Shown piece by piece: positions 11,506 through 24,800 of a stretch of DNA of 64,000 nucleotides. Source of the stretch: Crossaster papposus (lineage: Eukaryota; Echinodermata; Asteroidea; Velatida; Solasteridae); assembly GCA_037893245.1 (NCBI GenBank), contig JBAIAA010000606.1, forward strand, positions 620,001 to 684,000. Reading direction: 5' to 3'. The stretch's first letter is position 1. Every line of letters begins with the position of its first letter. The position numbers and the translations under genes are program-made. The notes beneath the pieces were generated by a model. The model was not told where the DNA came from. It worked only from the letters and a program-made list of their open reading frames with translations, and did no database searches.

Positions 11506-14500
11506 ATGAGTCCCACATTTTTGGTTCTTCCCATTGAGAAATTTGGCAATATTTTGGCTCAGATGTCGAGCTGGAGAGTGTCTCTTCATTCTCAAACAAC
11601 GTTGAGGTTCGCAGCTCAGATACAGGTCGAGAAAATTATCCTCATTCGCAGCCATGTTTTCTTATGTGTTTCTATGTACACGTGTATTGCCGCATTGGCC
11701 TATGCCGCCAGTTCCCTGACGCATGAGTCTCACAGTATGGGTTCTTTATATTGAGAAATTTGGCAATATTTTGGCTCAGATGTCGAGCTGGTGAGTGTCT
11801 CTTCATTCTCGAACAACGTTGAGGTTCGCAGCTCAAATATAAGTCGAGAAAATTATCCTCATTCGCAGCCACCTTTTCTGATGTGTATGTTTGTACACTT
11901 GTATTGCCGCATAGGCCTATGCCGTCAGTGCACTGACGCATGGGTCTCACGGTTTGTTTTTTTTCAAGTGAGAAATTTGGCAATATTTTAGCTCCGATGT
12001 TGAGCTGGTGAGTGTCTCTTCATTCTCGAACAACGTTGAGGTTCGCAGCTCAGATATAAGTCGAGAACATTATCCTCATTCGCAGCCATGTTTTCTTATG
12101 TGTATCTATGTACACGTGTATTGCCGCATTGGCCTAGGTCCCCAGTGCCCTGACGCATGAGTCTTACAGTTTGGGTTTTTTCCATTGAGAAATTTGGCAA
12201 AATGTTGGCTTAGATGTTGAGCTGGTGAGTGTCTCTTCATATTCAAACAACGTTGAGGTTCGCAGCTCAAATGTAAGTCGAGAAAATTATCCTCATTCGC
12301 AGCCATGTTTTCTTATATGTATCCATGTACACCTGTATTGCCGCATTGGCCTATGTCGCCAGTGCCCTGACGCATGAGTCTCACAGTTTGGGTTCTTTCC
12401 ATTGAAAAATTTGGCAATATTATGGCTCAGATGTTGAGCTGGAGAGTGTCTCTGCATTCTCAAACAACGTTGAGGTTTGCAGCTAAGATATAAGTCGATA
12501 CAATTATCCTCATTCGCAGCCACCTTTTCTGATGTGTATGTTTGTACACGTGTATTGCCGCATAGGCCTATGCCGCCAGTGGCCTGACACATGAGTCTCA
12601 CGGTTTGGGTTTTTTCCAGTGCGAAATTTGGCAATATTTTGGCTCAGATGTCGAGCTGGTGAGAGTCTCTTTATTCCCGAACAACATTGAGGTTCGCAGC
12701 TCAAATATAAGTCGAGAAAATTATCCTCATTCGCAGCCACCTTTTCTGATGTGTATGTGTTTACACTTGTATTGCCGCATAGGCCTATGCCGTCAGTGCC
12801 CTGACGCATGGGTCTCACGGTTTGGTTTTTTTTACAGTGAGAAATTTGGCAATATTTTGGCTCCGATGTCAAGCTGGTGAGTGTCTCTTCATTCTCGAAC
12901 AACGTTGAGGTTCGCAGCTCGGATATAAGTCGAGAAAATTATCCTCATTCGCAGCCACCTTTTCTGATGTGTATGTTTTTACACTTGTATTGCCGCATAG
13001 GCCTATGCCGTCAGTGCCCTGACGCATGGGTCTCACGGTTTGGGTTTTTTCCAGTAAGAAATTTGGCAATATTTTGGCTCAGATGTTGAGCTGGTGAGTG
13101 TCTCTTCATTTTGAAACAACGTTGAGGTTTGCAGCTCAGATATAAGTCGAGAAAAGTATCCTCATTCGCAGCAATGTTTTCTTATGTGTATATATGTACA
13201 CGTGTATTGCCGCACTAGCCTATGTCGCCAGTGCCCTGACTCATGAGTCTCACAGTTTGGGTTCTTTCAATTGAGAAATTTGGCAATATTTTGGCTTAGA
13301 TGTCGAGCTGGAGAGTGTATCTTCATTCTCGAACAACGTTGAGGTTCGCAGCTAAGATATAAGTCGAGAAAATTATCCTCATTCGCAGCCACCTTTTCTT
13401 ATGTGTATGTTTGTACACGTGTATTGCCGCATTGGCCTATGCCGCCAGTGCCCTGACGCATGAGTCTCACAGTTTGGGTTCTTTCTATTGAGAAATTTGG
13501 CAATATTTTGGCTCCGATGTCGAGCTGGTGAGTGTCTCTTTATTCTCAAACAACGTTGAGGTTCGCAGCTCAAATATAAGTCGAGAAAATTATCCTCATT
13601 CGCAGCCACTTTTTGTTATGTGTATGTTTGTACACGTGTATTGCCGCATTGGCCTATGTCGCCAGTGCCCTGACGCATGAGTCTCACGGTTTGGGTTTTT
13701 TTCCAGTGAAAAATTTGGCAATATTTTGGCTCAGATGTTGAGCTGGTGAGTGTCTCTTCATTTTAAAACAACGTTGAGGTTTGCAGCAAAGATATAAGTC
13801 GAGAAAATTATCCTCATTCGCAGCCACTTTTTGTTATGTGTATGTTTGTACACGTGTATTGCCGCATAGGCCTATGCCGCCAGTGGCCTGACGCATGAGT
13901 CTCACGGTTTGGTTTTTTTCCAGTGAGAAATTTGGCAATATTTTGGCTCAGTAGTCGAGCTGGTGAAAGTCTCTTCATTCTCGAACAACGTTGAGGTTTG
14001 CAGCTAAGATATAAGTCGAGAAAATTATCCTCATATGCAGCCACCTTTCCTGATGTGTATGTTTGTACACGTGTATTGCCGCATAGGCCTATGCCGCCAG
14101 TGGCCTGACGCATGAGTCTCACGGTTTGAGTTTTTTTCAGTGAGAAATTTGGCATTATTTTGGCTCAGATGTTGAGATAGTGAGTGTCTCTTCATTCTCG
14201 AACCAAGTTGAGGTTCGCAGCTCAGATATAAGTCGAGAAAATTATCCTCATTCGCAGCAATGTTTTCTGATGTGTATCTATGTACGCGTGTATTGCCGCA
14301 CTGGCCTATGTCCCCAGTGCCCTGACTCATGAGTCTCACAGTTTTGGTTCTTTCCATTGAGAAATTTGGCAATATTTTGGCTCAGATGTCGAGCTGCAGA
14401 GTGTCTCTTCATTCTCGAACAACGTTTGAGGTTCGCAGCTCAGATACAGGTCGAGAAAATTATCCTCATTCGCAGCCATGTTTTCTTATGTGTTTCTATG

Positions 14501-17500
14501 TACACGTGTATTGCCGCATTGGCCTATGCCGCCAGTTCCCTGACGCATGAGTCTCACAGTATGGGTTCTTTATATTGAGAAATTTGGCAATATTTTGGCT
14601 CAGATGTCGAGCTGGTGAAAGTCTCTTCATTCTCGAACAACGTTGAGGTTTGCAGCTAAGATATAAGTCGAGAAAATTATCCTCATTCGCAGCCACTTTT
14701 TGTTATGTGTATGTTTGTACACGTGTATTGCCGCATAGGCCTATGCCGCCAGTGGCCTGACGCATGAGTCTCACGGTTTGGGTTTTTTACAGTGAGAAAT
14801 TTGGCAATATTTTGGCTCAGATGTCGAGCTGGTGAAAGTCTCTTCATTCTCGAACAACGTTGAGGTTTGCAGCTAAGATATAAGTCGAGAAAATTATCCT
14901 CATTCGCAGCCACCTTTTCTGATGTGTATGTTTGTACACGTGTATTGCCGCATAGGCCTATGCCGCCAGTGGCCTGACGCATGAGTCTCACGGTTTGAGT
15001 TTTTTCCAGTGAGAAATTTGGCAATATTTTGGCTCAGATGTCGAGATAGTGAGTGTCTCTTCATTCTCGAACCAAGTTGAGGTTCGCAGCTCAGATATAA
15101 GTCGAGAAAAGTATCCTCATTCGCAGCAATGTTTTCTGATGTGTATCTATGTACACGTGTATTGCCGCACTGGCCTATGTCGCCAGTGCCCTGACTCATG
15201 AGTCTCACAGTTTTGGTTCTTTCCATTGAGAAATTTGGCAATATTTTGGCTCAGATGTCGAGCTGGAGAGTGTCTCTTCATTCTTGAACGACGTTGAGGT
15301 TCGCAGCTCAGATACAGGTCGAGAAAATTATCCTCATTCGCAGCCATGTTTTCTTATGTGTTTCTATGTACACGTGTATTGCCGCATTGGCCTATGCCGC
15401 CAGTTCCCTGACGCATGAGTCTCACAGTATGGGTTCTTTATATTGAGAAATTTGGCAATATTTTGGCTCAGATGTCGAGCTGGTGAGTGTCTCTTCATTC
15501 TCGAACAACGTTGAGGTTCGCAGCTCAAATATAAGTCGAGAAAATTATCCTCATTCGCAGCCACCTTTTCTGATGTGTATGTTTGTACACTTGTATTGCC
15601 GCATAGGCCTATGCCGTCAGTGCACTGACGCATGGGTCTCACGGGTTTTTTTTTTCAAGTGAGAAATTTGGCAATATTTTAGCTCCGATGTTGAGCTGGT
15701 GAGTGTCTCTTCATTCTCGAACAACGTTGATGTTCGCAGCTCAGATATAAGTCGAGAACATTATCCTCATTCGCAGCCATGTTTTCTTATGTGTATCTAT
15801 GTACACGTGTATTGCCGCATTGGCCTAGGTCCCCAGTGCCCTGACGCATGAGTCTCACAGTTTGGGTTCTTTCCATTGAAAAATTTGGCAATATTTTGGC
15901 TCAGATGTCGAGCTGGTGAGTATCTCTTCATTCTCGAACACCGTTGAGGTTCCCAGCTAAGATAAAAGTCGAGAAAATAATCCCCATTCGCAGCCACCTT
16001 TTCTGATGTGTATGTTTGTACACGTGTATTGCCGCATTGGCCTATGCCGCCAGTGCCCTGACGCATGAGTCTCACGGTTTGGGTTCTTTCCAGTGAGAAA
16101 TTTGGCAATATTTTGGCTCAGATGTCGAGCTGGTGAAAGTCTCTTCATTCTCGAACAAAGTTGAGGTTCGCAGCTCAGATATAAGTCGAGAAAATTATCC
16201 TCATTCGCAGCAATGTTTTCTTATGTGTATCTATGTACACGTGTATTGCCGCACTGGCCTATGTCGCCAGTGCCCTGACTCATGAGTCTCACAGTTTGGG
16301 TTCTTTCCATTGAGAAATTTGGCAATATTTTGGCTTAGATGTCGAGCTGGAGAGTGTCTCTTCATTCTCGAACAACGTTGAGGTTTGCAGCTAAGATATA
16401 AGTCGAGAAAATTATCCTCATTCGCAGCCACTTTTTGTTATGTGTATGTTTGTACACGTGTATTGCCGCATAGGCCTATGCCGCCAGTGGCCTGACGCAT
16501 GAGTCTCACGGTTTGGGTTTTTTACAGTGAGAAATTTGGCAATATTTTGGCTCAGATGTCGAGCTGGTGAAAGTCTCTTCATTCTCGAACAACGTTGAGG
16601 TTTGCAGCTAAGATATAAGTCGAGAAAATTATCCTCATTCGCAGCCACCTTTTCTGATGTGTATGTTTGTACACGTGTATTGCCGCATAGGCCTATGCCG
16701 CCAGTGGCCTGACGCATGAGTCTCACGGTTTGAGTTTTTTCCAGTGAGAAATTTGGCAATATTTTGGCTCAGATGTCGAGATAGTGAGTGTCTCTTCATT
16801 CTCGAACCAAGTTGAGGTTCGCAGCTCAGATATAAGTCGAGAAAAGTATCCTCATTCGCAGCAATGTTTTCTGATGTGTATCTATGTACACGTGTATTGC
16901 CGCACTGGCCTATGTCGCCAGTGCCCTGACTCATGAGTCTCACAGTTTTGGTTCTTTCCATTGAGAAATTTGGCAATATTTTGGCTCAGATGTCGAGCTG
17001 GAGAGTGTCTCTTCATTCTTGAACGACGTTGAGGTTCGCAGCTCAGATACAGGTCGAGAAAATTATCCTCATTCGCAGCCATGTTTTCTTATGTGTTTCT
17101 ATGTACACGTGTATTGCCGCATTGGCCTATGCCGCCAGTTCCCTGACGCATGAGTCTCACAGTATGGGTTCTTTATATTGAGAAATTTGGCAATATTTTG
17201 GCTCAGATGTCGAGCTGGTGAGTGTCTCTTCATTCTCGAACAACGTTGAGGTTCGCAGCTCAAATATAAGTCGAGAAAATTATCCTCATTCGCAGCCACC
17301 TTTTCTGATGTGTATGTTTGTACACTTGTATTGCCGCATAGGCCTATGCCGTCAGTGCACTGACGCATGGGTCTCACGGGTTTTTTTTTTCAAGTGAGAA
17401 ATTTGGCAATATTTTAGCTCCGATGTTGAGCTGGTGAGTGTCTCTTCATTCTCGAACAACGTTGATGTTCGCAGTTCAGATATAAGTCGAGAACATTATC

Positions 17501-20500
17501 CTCATTCGCAGCCATGTTTTCTTATGTGTATCTATGTACACGTGTATTGCCGCATTGGCCTAGGTCCCCAGTGCCCTGACGCATGAGTCTCACAGTTTGG
17601 GTTCTTTCCATTGAAAAATTTGGCAATATTTTGGCTCAGATGTCGAGCTGGTGAGTATCTCTTCATTCTCGAACACCGTTGAGGTTCCCAGCTAAGATAA
17701 AAGTCGAGAAAATAATCCCCATTCGCAGCCACCTTTTCTGATGTGTATGTTTGTACACGTGTATTGCCGCATTGGCCTATGCCGCCAGTGCCCTGACGCA
17801 TGAGTCTCACGGTTTGGGTTCTTTCCAGTGAGAAATTTGGCAATATTTTGGCTCAGATGTCGAGCTGATGAAAGTCTCTTCATTCTCGAACAAAGTTGAG
17901 GTTCGCAGCTCAGATATAAGTCGAGAAAATTATCCTCATTCGCAGCAATGTTTTCTTATGTGTATCTATGTACACGTGTATTGCCGCACTGGCCTATGTC
18001 GCCAGTGCCCTGACTCATGAGTCTCACAGTTTGGGTTCTTTCCATTGAGAAATTTGGCAATATTTTGGCTTAGATGTCGAGCTGGAGAGTGTCTCTTCAT
18101 TCTCGAACAACGTTGAGGTTTGCAGCTAAGATATAAGTCGAGAAAATTATCCTCATTCGCAGCCACTTTTTGTTATGTGTATGTTTGTACACGTGTATTG
18201 CCGCATAGGCCTATGCCGCCAGTGGCCTGACGCATGAGTCTCACGGTTTGGGTTTTTTACAGTGAGAAATTTGGCAATATTTTGGCTCAGATGTCGAGCT
18301 GGTGAAAGTCTCTTCATTCTCGAACAACGTTGAGGTTTGCAGCTAAGATATAAGTCGAGAAAATTATCCTCATTCGCAGCCACCTTTTCTGATGTGTATG
18401 TTTGTACACGTGTATTGCCGCATAGGCCTATGCCGCCAGTGGCCTGACGCATGAGTCTCACGGTTTGAGTTTTTTCCAGTGAGAAATTTGGCAATATTTT
18501 TGCTCAGATGTCGAGATAGTGAGTGTCTCTTCATTCTCGAACCAAGTTGAGGTTCGCAGCTCAGATATAAGTCGAGAAAAGTATCCTCATTCGCAGCAAT
18601 GTTTTCTGATGTGTATCTATGTACACGTGTATTGCCGCACTGGCCTATGTCGCCAGTGCCCTGACTCATGAGTCTCACAGTTTTGGTTCTTTCCATTGAG
18701 AAATTTGGCAATATTTTGGCTCAGATGTCGAGCTGGAGAGTGTCTCTTCATTCTCGAACAACTTTGAGGTTCGCAGCTCAGATACAGGTCGAGAAAATTA
18801 TCCTCATTCGCAGCCATGTTTTCTTATGTGTTTCTATGTACACGTGTATTGCCGCATTGGCCTATGCCGCCAGTTCCCTGACGCATGAGTCTCACAGTAT
18901 GGGTTCTTTATATTGAGAAATTTGGCAAAATGTTGGCTCAGATGTTGAGCTGGTGAGTGTCTCTTCATATTCAAACAACGTTGAGGTTCGCAGCTCAAAT
19001 ATAAGTCGAGAAAATTATCCTCATTCGCAGCCATGTTTTCTTATATGTATCTATGTACACGTGTATTGCCGCATTGGCCTATGTCGCCAGTGCCCTGACG
19101 CATGAGTCTCACAGTTTGGGTTCTTTCAATTGAGAAATTTGGCAATATTATGGCTCAGATGTTGAGCTGGAGAGTGTCTCTTCATTCTCAAACAACGTTG
19201 AGGTTTGCAGCTAAGATATAAGTCGAGAAAATTATCCTCATTCGCAGCCACCTTTTCTGATGTGTATGTTTGTACACGTGTATTGCCGCATAGGCCTATG
19301 CCGCCAGTGGCCTGACACATGAGTCTCACGGTTTGGGTTTTTTCCAGTGAGAAATTTGGCAATATTTTGGCTCAGATGTCGAGCTGGTGAAAGTCTCTTC
19401 ATTCTCGAACAAAGTTGAGGTTCGCAGCTCAGATATAAGTCGAGAAAATTATCCTCATTCGCAGCAATGTTTTCTTATGTGTATCTATGTACACGTGTAT
19501 TGCCGCACTGGCCTATGTCGCCAGTGCCCTGACTCATGAGTCTCACAGTTTGGGTTCTTTCCATTGAGAAATTTGGCAATATTTTGGCTTAGATGTCGAG
19601 CTGGAGAGTGTCTCTTCATTCTCGAACAACGTTGAGGTTCGCAGCTAAGATATAAGTCGAGAAAATTATCCTCATTCGCAGCCACCTTTTCTTATGTGTA
19701 TGTTTATACACGTGTATTGCCGCATTGGCCTATGTCGCCAGTGCCCTGACGCATGAGTCTCACAGTTTGGGTTCTTTCCATTGAGAAATTTGGCAATATT
19801 ATGGCTCAGATGTTGAGCTGGAGAGTGTCTCTTCATTCTCAAACAACGTTGAGGTTTGCAGCTAAGATATAAGTCGAGAAAATTATCCTCATTCGCAGCC
19901 ACCTTTTCTGATGTGTATGTTTGTACACGTGTATTGCCGCATAGGCCTATGCCGCCAGTGGCCTGACACATGAGTCTCACGGTTTGGGTTTTTTCCAGTG
20001 AGAAATTTGGCAATATTTTGGCTCAGATGTCGAGCTGGTGAGAGTCTCTTTATTCTCGAACAACATTGAGGTTCGCAGCTCAAATATAAGTCGAGAAAAT
20101 TATCCTCATTCGCAGCAATGTTTTCTTATGTGTATCTATGTACACGTGTATTGCCGCACTGGCCTATGTCGCCAGTGCCCTGACTCATGAGTCTCACAGT
20201 TTGGGTTCTTTCCATTGAGAAATTTGGCAATATTTTGGCTTAGATGTCGAGCTGGAGAGTGTCTCTTCATTCTCGAACAACGTTGAGGTTTGCAGCTAAG
20301 ATATAAGTCGAGAAAATTATCCTCATTCGCAGCCACTTTTTGTTATGTGTATGTTTGTACACATGTATTGCCGCATAGGCCTATGCCGCCAGTGGACTGA
20401 CGCATGAGTCTCACGGTTTGGGTTTTTTACAGTGAGAAATTTGGCAATATTTTGGCTCAGATGTCGAGCTGGTGAAAGTCTCTTCATTCTCGAACAACGT

Positions 20501-23500
20501 TGAGGTTTGCAGCTAAGATATAAGTCGAGAAAATTATCCTCATTCGCAGCCACCTTTTCTGATGTGTATGTTTGTACACGTGTATTGCCGCATAGGCCTA
20601 TGCCGCCAGTGGCCTGACGCATGAGTCTCACGGTTTGAGTTTTTTCCAGTGAGAAATTTGGCAATATTTTTGCTCAGATGTCGAGATAGTGAGTGTCTCT
20701 TCATTCTCGAACCAAGTTGAGGTTCGCAGCTCAGATATAAGTCGAGAAAAGTATCCTCATTCGCAGCAATGTTTTCTGATGTGTATCTATGTACACGTGT
20801 ATTGCCGCACTGGCCTATGTCGCCAGTGCCCTGACTCATGAGTCTCACAGTTTTGGTTCTTTCCTTTGAGAAATTTGGCAATATTTTGGCTCAGATGTCG
20901 AGCTGGAGAGTGTCTCTTCATTCTCGAACAACGTTGAGGTTCGCAGCTCAGATACAGGTCGAGAAAATTATCCTCATTCGCAGCCATGTTTTCTTATGTG
21001 TTTCTATGTACACGTGTATTGCCGCATTGGCCTATGCCGCCAGTTCCCTGACGCATGAGTCTCACAGTATGGGTTCTTTATATTGAGAAATTTGGCAAAA
21101 TGTTGGCTCAGATGTTGAGCTGGTGAGTGTCTCTTCATATTCAAACAACGTTGAGGTTCGCAGCTCAAATATAAGTCGAGAAAATTATCCTCATTCGCAG
21201 CCATGTTTTCTTATATGTATCTATGTACACGTGTATTGCCGCATTGGCCTATGTCGCCAGTGCCCTGACGCATGAGTCTCACAGTTTGGGTTCTTTCAAT
21301 TGAGAAATTTGGCAATATTATGGCTCAGATGTTGAGCTGGAGAGTGTCTCTTCATTCTCAAACAACGTTGAGGTTTGCAGCTAAGATATAAGTCGAGAAA
21401 ATTATCCTCATTCGCAGCCACCTTTTCTGATGTGTATGTTTGTACACGTGTATTGCCGCATAGGCCTATGCCGCCAGTGGCCTGACACATGAGTCTCACG
21501 GTTTGGGTTTTTTCCAGTGAGAAATTTGGCAATATTTTGGCTCAGATGTCGAGCTGGTGAAAGTCTCTTCATTCTCGAACAAAGTTGAGGTTCGCAGCTC
21601 AGATATAAGTCGAGAAAATTATCCTCATTCGCAGCAATGTTTTCTTATGTGTATCTATGTACACGTGTATTGCCGCACTGGCCTATGTCGCCAGTGCCCT
21701 GACTCATGAGTCTCACAGTTTGGGTTCTTTCCATTGAGAAATTTGGCAATATTTTGGCTTAGATGTCGAGCTGGAGAGTGTCTCTTCATTCTCGAACAAC
21801 GTTGAGGTTCGCAGCTAAGATATAAGTCGAGAAAATTATCCTCATTCGCAGCCACCTTTTCTTATGTGTATGTTTATACACGTGTATTGCCGCATTGGCC
21901 TATGTCGCCAGTGCCCTGACGCATGAGTCTCACAGTTTGGGTTCTTTCCATTGAGAAATTTGGCAATATTATGGCTCAGATGTTGAGCTGGAGAGTGTCT
22001 CTTCATTCTCAAACAACGTTGAGGTTTGCAGCTAAGATATAAGTCGAGAAAATTATCCTCATTCGCAGCCACCTTTTCTGATGTGTATGTTTGTACACGT
22101 GTATTGCCGCATAGGCCTATGCCGCCAGTGGCCTGACACATGAGTCTCACGGTTTGGGTTTTTTCCAGTGATAAATTTGGCAATATTTTGGCTCAGATGT
22201 CGAGCTGGTGAGAGTCTCTTTATTCTCGAACAACATTGAGGTTCGCAGCTCAAATATAAGTCGAGAAAATTATCTTCATTCGCAGCCACCTTTTCTGATG
22301 TGTATGTTTTTACACTTGTATTGCCGCATAGGCCTATGCCGTCAGTGCCCTGACGCATGGGTCTCACGGTTTGGGTTTTTTTACAGTGAGAAATTTGGCA
22401 ATATTTTGGCTCCGATGTCGAGCTGGTGAGTGTCTCTTCATTCTCGAACAACGTTGAGGTTCGCAGCTCGGATATAAGTCGAGAAAATTATCCTCATTCG
22501 CAGCCACCTTTTCTGATGTGTATGTTTTTACACTTGTATTGCCGCATAGGCCTATGCCGTCAGTGCCCTGACGCATGGGTCTCACGGTTTGGGTTTTTTC
22601 CAGTAAGAAATTTGGCAATATTTTGGCTCAGATGTTGAGCTGGTGAGTGTCTCTTCATTTTGAAACAACGTTGAGGTTTGCAGCTCAGCTATAAGTCGAG
22701 AAAAGTATCCTCATTCGCAGCAATGTTTTCTTATGTGTATATATGTACACGTGTATTGCCGCACTAGCCTATGTCGCCAGTGCCCTGACTCATGAGTCTC
22801 ACAGTTTGGGTTCTTTCAATTGAGAAATTTGGCAATATTTTGGCTTAGATGTCGAGCTGGAGAGTGTCTCTTCATTCTCGAACAACGTTGAGGTTCGCAG
22901 CTAAGATATAAGTCGAGAAAATTATCCTCATTCGCAGCCACCTTTTCTTATGTGTATGTTTGTACACGTGTATTGCCGCATTGGCCTATGCCGCCAGTGC
23001 CCTGACGCATGAGTCTCACAGTTTGGGTTCTTTCTATTGAGAAATTTGGCAATATTTTGGCTCCGATGTCGAGCTGGTGAGTGTCTCTTTATTCTCAAAC
23101 AACGTTGAGGTTCGCAGCTCAAATATAAGTCGAGAAAATTATCCTCATTCGCAGCCACCTTTTCTTATGTGTATGTTTGTACACGTGTATTGCCGCATTG
23201 GCCTATGTCGCCAGTGCCCTGACGCATGAGTCTCACGGTTTGGGTTTTTTTCCAGTGAAAAATTTGGCAATATTTTGGCTCAGATGTTGAGCTGGTGAGT
23301 GTCTCTTCATTTTAAAACAACGTTGAGGTTTGCAGCAAAGATATAAGTCGAGAAAATTATCCTCATTCGCAGCCACTTTTTGTTATGTGTATGTTTGTAC
23401 ACGTGTATTGCCGCATAGGCCTATGCCGCCAGTGGCCTGACGCATGAGTCTCACGGTTTGGATTTTTTCCAGTGAGAAATTTGGCAATATTTTGGCTCAG

Positions 23501-23660
23501 ATGTCGAGCTGGTGAAAGTCTCTTCATTCTCGAACAACGTTGAGGTTTGCAGCTAAGATATAAGTCGGGAAAATTATCCTCATTCGCAGCCACCTTTTCT
23601 GATGTGTATGTTTGTACACGTGTATTGCCGCATAGGCCTATGTCGCCAGTGCCCTGACTC
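11506..23660 (+). repeat. Super-repeat copy B (about 56 monomers)
   Basis: This is the second copy of the block at 1-11505. It carries the same rare variants at the expected offsets, for example CTGCAG at 14394-14399 and the TAG variant near 13951. It is about 650 bp longer because it contains an extra eight-monomer tandem duplication (near 14650-18119) and one extra monomer, while lacking the five-monomer duplication found in A. Near 23600 it has lost about one monomer relative to A. The next copy starts at 23661. These differences imply unequal exchange within copies after the large duplication. Confidence 0.88.
14650..18119 (+). repeat. Eight-monomer tandem duplication, 1735 bp, private to copy B
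   Basis: About 14650-16384 and 16385-18119 match at a shift of 1735 bp (8 x 217 minus 1). Both contain the rare word TTCTTGAACGACG (near 15281 and 17016). Copy A has the corresponding eight units once (about 3150-4900) with TTCTCGAACGACG. The duplication therefore postdates the A/B separation. Boundaries are approximate. Confidence 0.85.
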
Positions 23661-24800
23661 ATGAGTCTCACAGTTTTGGTTCTTTCCATTGAGAAATTTG
23701 GCAATATTTTGGCTCAGATGTCGAGCTGGAGAGTGTCTCTTCATTCTTGAACAACGTTGAGGTTCGCAGCTCAGATACAGGTCGAGAAAATTATCCTCAT
23801 TCGCAGCCATGTTTTCTTATGTGTTTCTATGTACACGTGTATTGCCGCATTGGCCTATGCCGCCAGTTCCCTGACGCATGAGTCTCACAGTATGGGTTCT
23901 TTATATTGAGAAATTTGGCAATATTTTGGCTCAGATGTCGAGCTGGTGAGTGTCTCTTCATTCTCGAACAACGTTGAGGTTCGCAGCTCAAATATAAGTC
24001 GAGAAAATTATCCTCATTCGCAGCCACCTTTTCTGATGTGTATCTTTGTACACTTGTATTGCCGCATAGGCCTATGCCGTCAGTGCACTGACGCATGGGT
24101 CTCACGGTTTGTTTGTTTTCAAGTGAGAAATTTGGCAATATTTTAGCTCCGATGTTGAGCTGGTGAGTGTCTCTTCATTCTCGAACAACGTTGAGGTTCG
24201 CAGCTCAGATATAAGTCGAGAACATTATCCTCATTCGCAGCCATGTTTTCTTATGTGTATCTATGTACACGTGTATTGCCGCATTGGCCTAGGTCCCCAG
24301 TGCCCTGACGCACGAGTCTTACAGTTTGGGTTTTTTCCATTGAGAAATTTGGCAAAATGTTGGCTCAGATGTGGAGCTGGTGAGTGTCTCTTCATATTCA
24401 AACAACGTTGAGGTTCGCAGCTCAAATATAAGTCGAAAAAATTATCCTCATTCGCAGCCATGTTTTCTTATATGTATCTATGTACACGTGTATTGCCGCA
24501 TTGGCCTATGTCGCCAGTGCCCTGACGCATGAGTCTCACAGTTTGGGTTCTTTCCATTGAGAAATTTGGCAATATTATGGCTCAGATGTTGAGCTGGAGA
24601 GTGTCCCTTCATTCTCAAACAACGTTGAGGTTTGCAGCTAAGATATAAGTCGAGAAAATTATCCTCATTCGCAGCCACCTTTTCTGATGTGTATCTTTGT
24701 ACACGTGTATTGCCGCATAGGCCTATGCCGCCAGTGGCCTGACACATGAGTCTCACGGTTTGGGTTTTTTCCAGTGAGAAATTTGGCAATATTTTGGCTC
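23661..24800 (+). repeat. Start of a third super-repeat copy (C), truncated
   Basis: This segment is colinear with 1-1140 at an offset of 23660 and with 11506-12645 at an offset of 12155. At about 24800 the match to this part of A ends. The following monomers (GTGAAAGTCTC donor-site variant and GAACAAAGTTGAGG) instead resemble the unit near 5930-6000. The switch falls inside the repeat unit with no foreign sequence, as expected for recombination between out-of-register repeats. The same module start recurs at 25831, 27350 and 29956. Confidence 0.85.
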
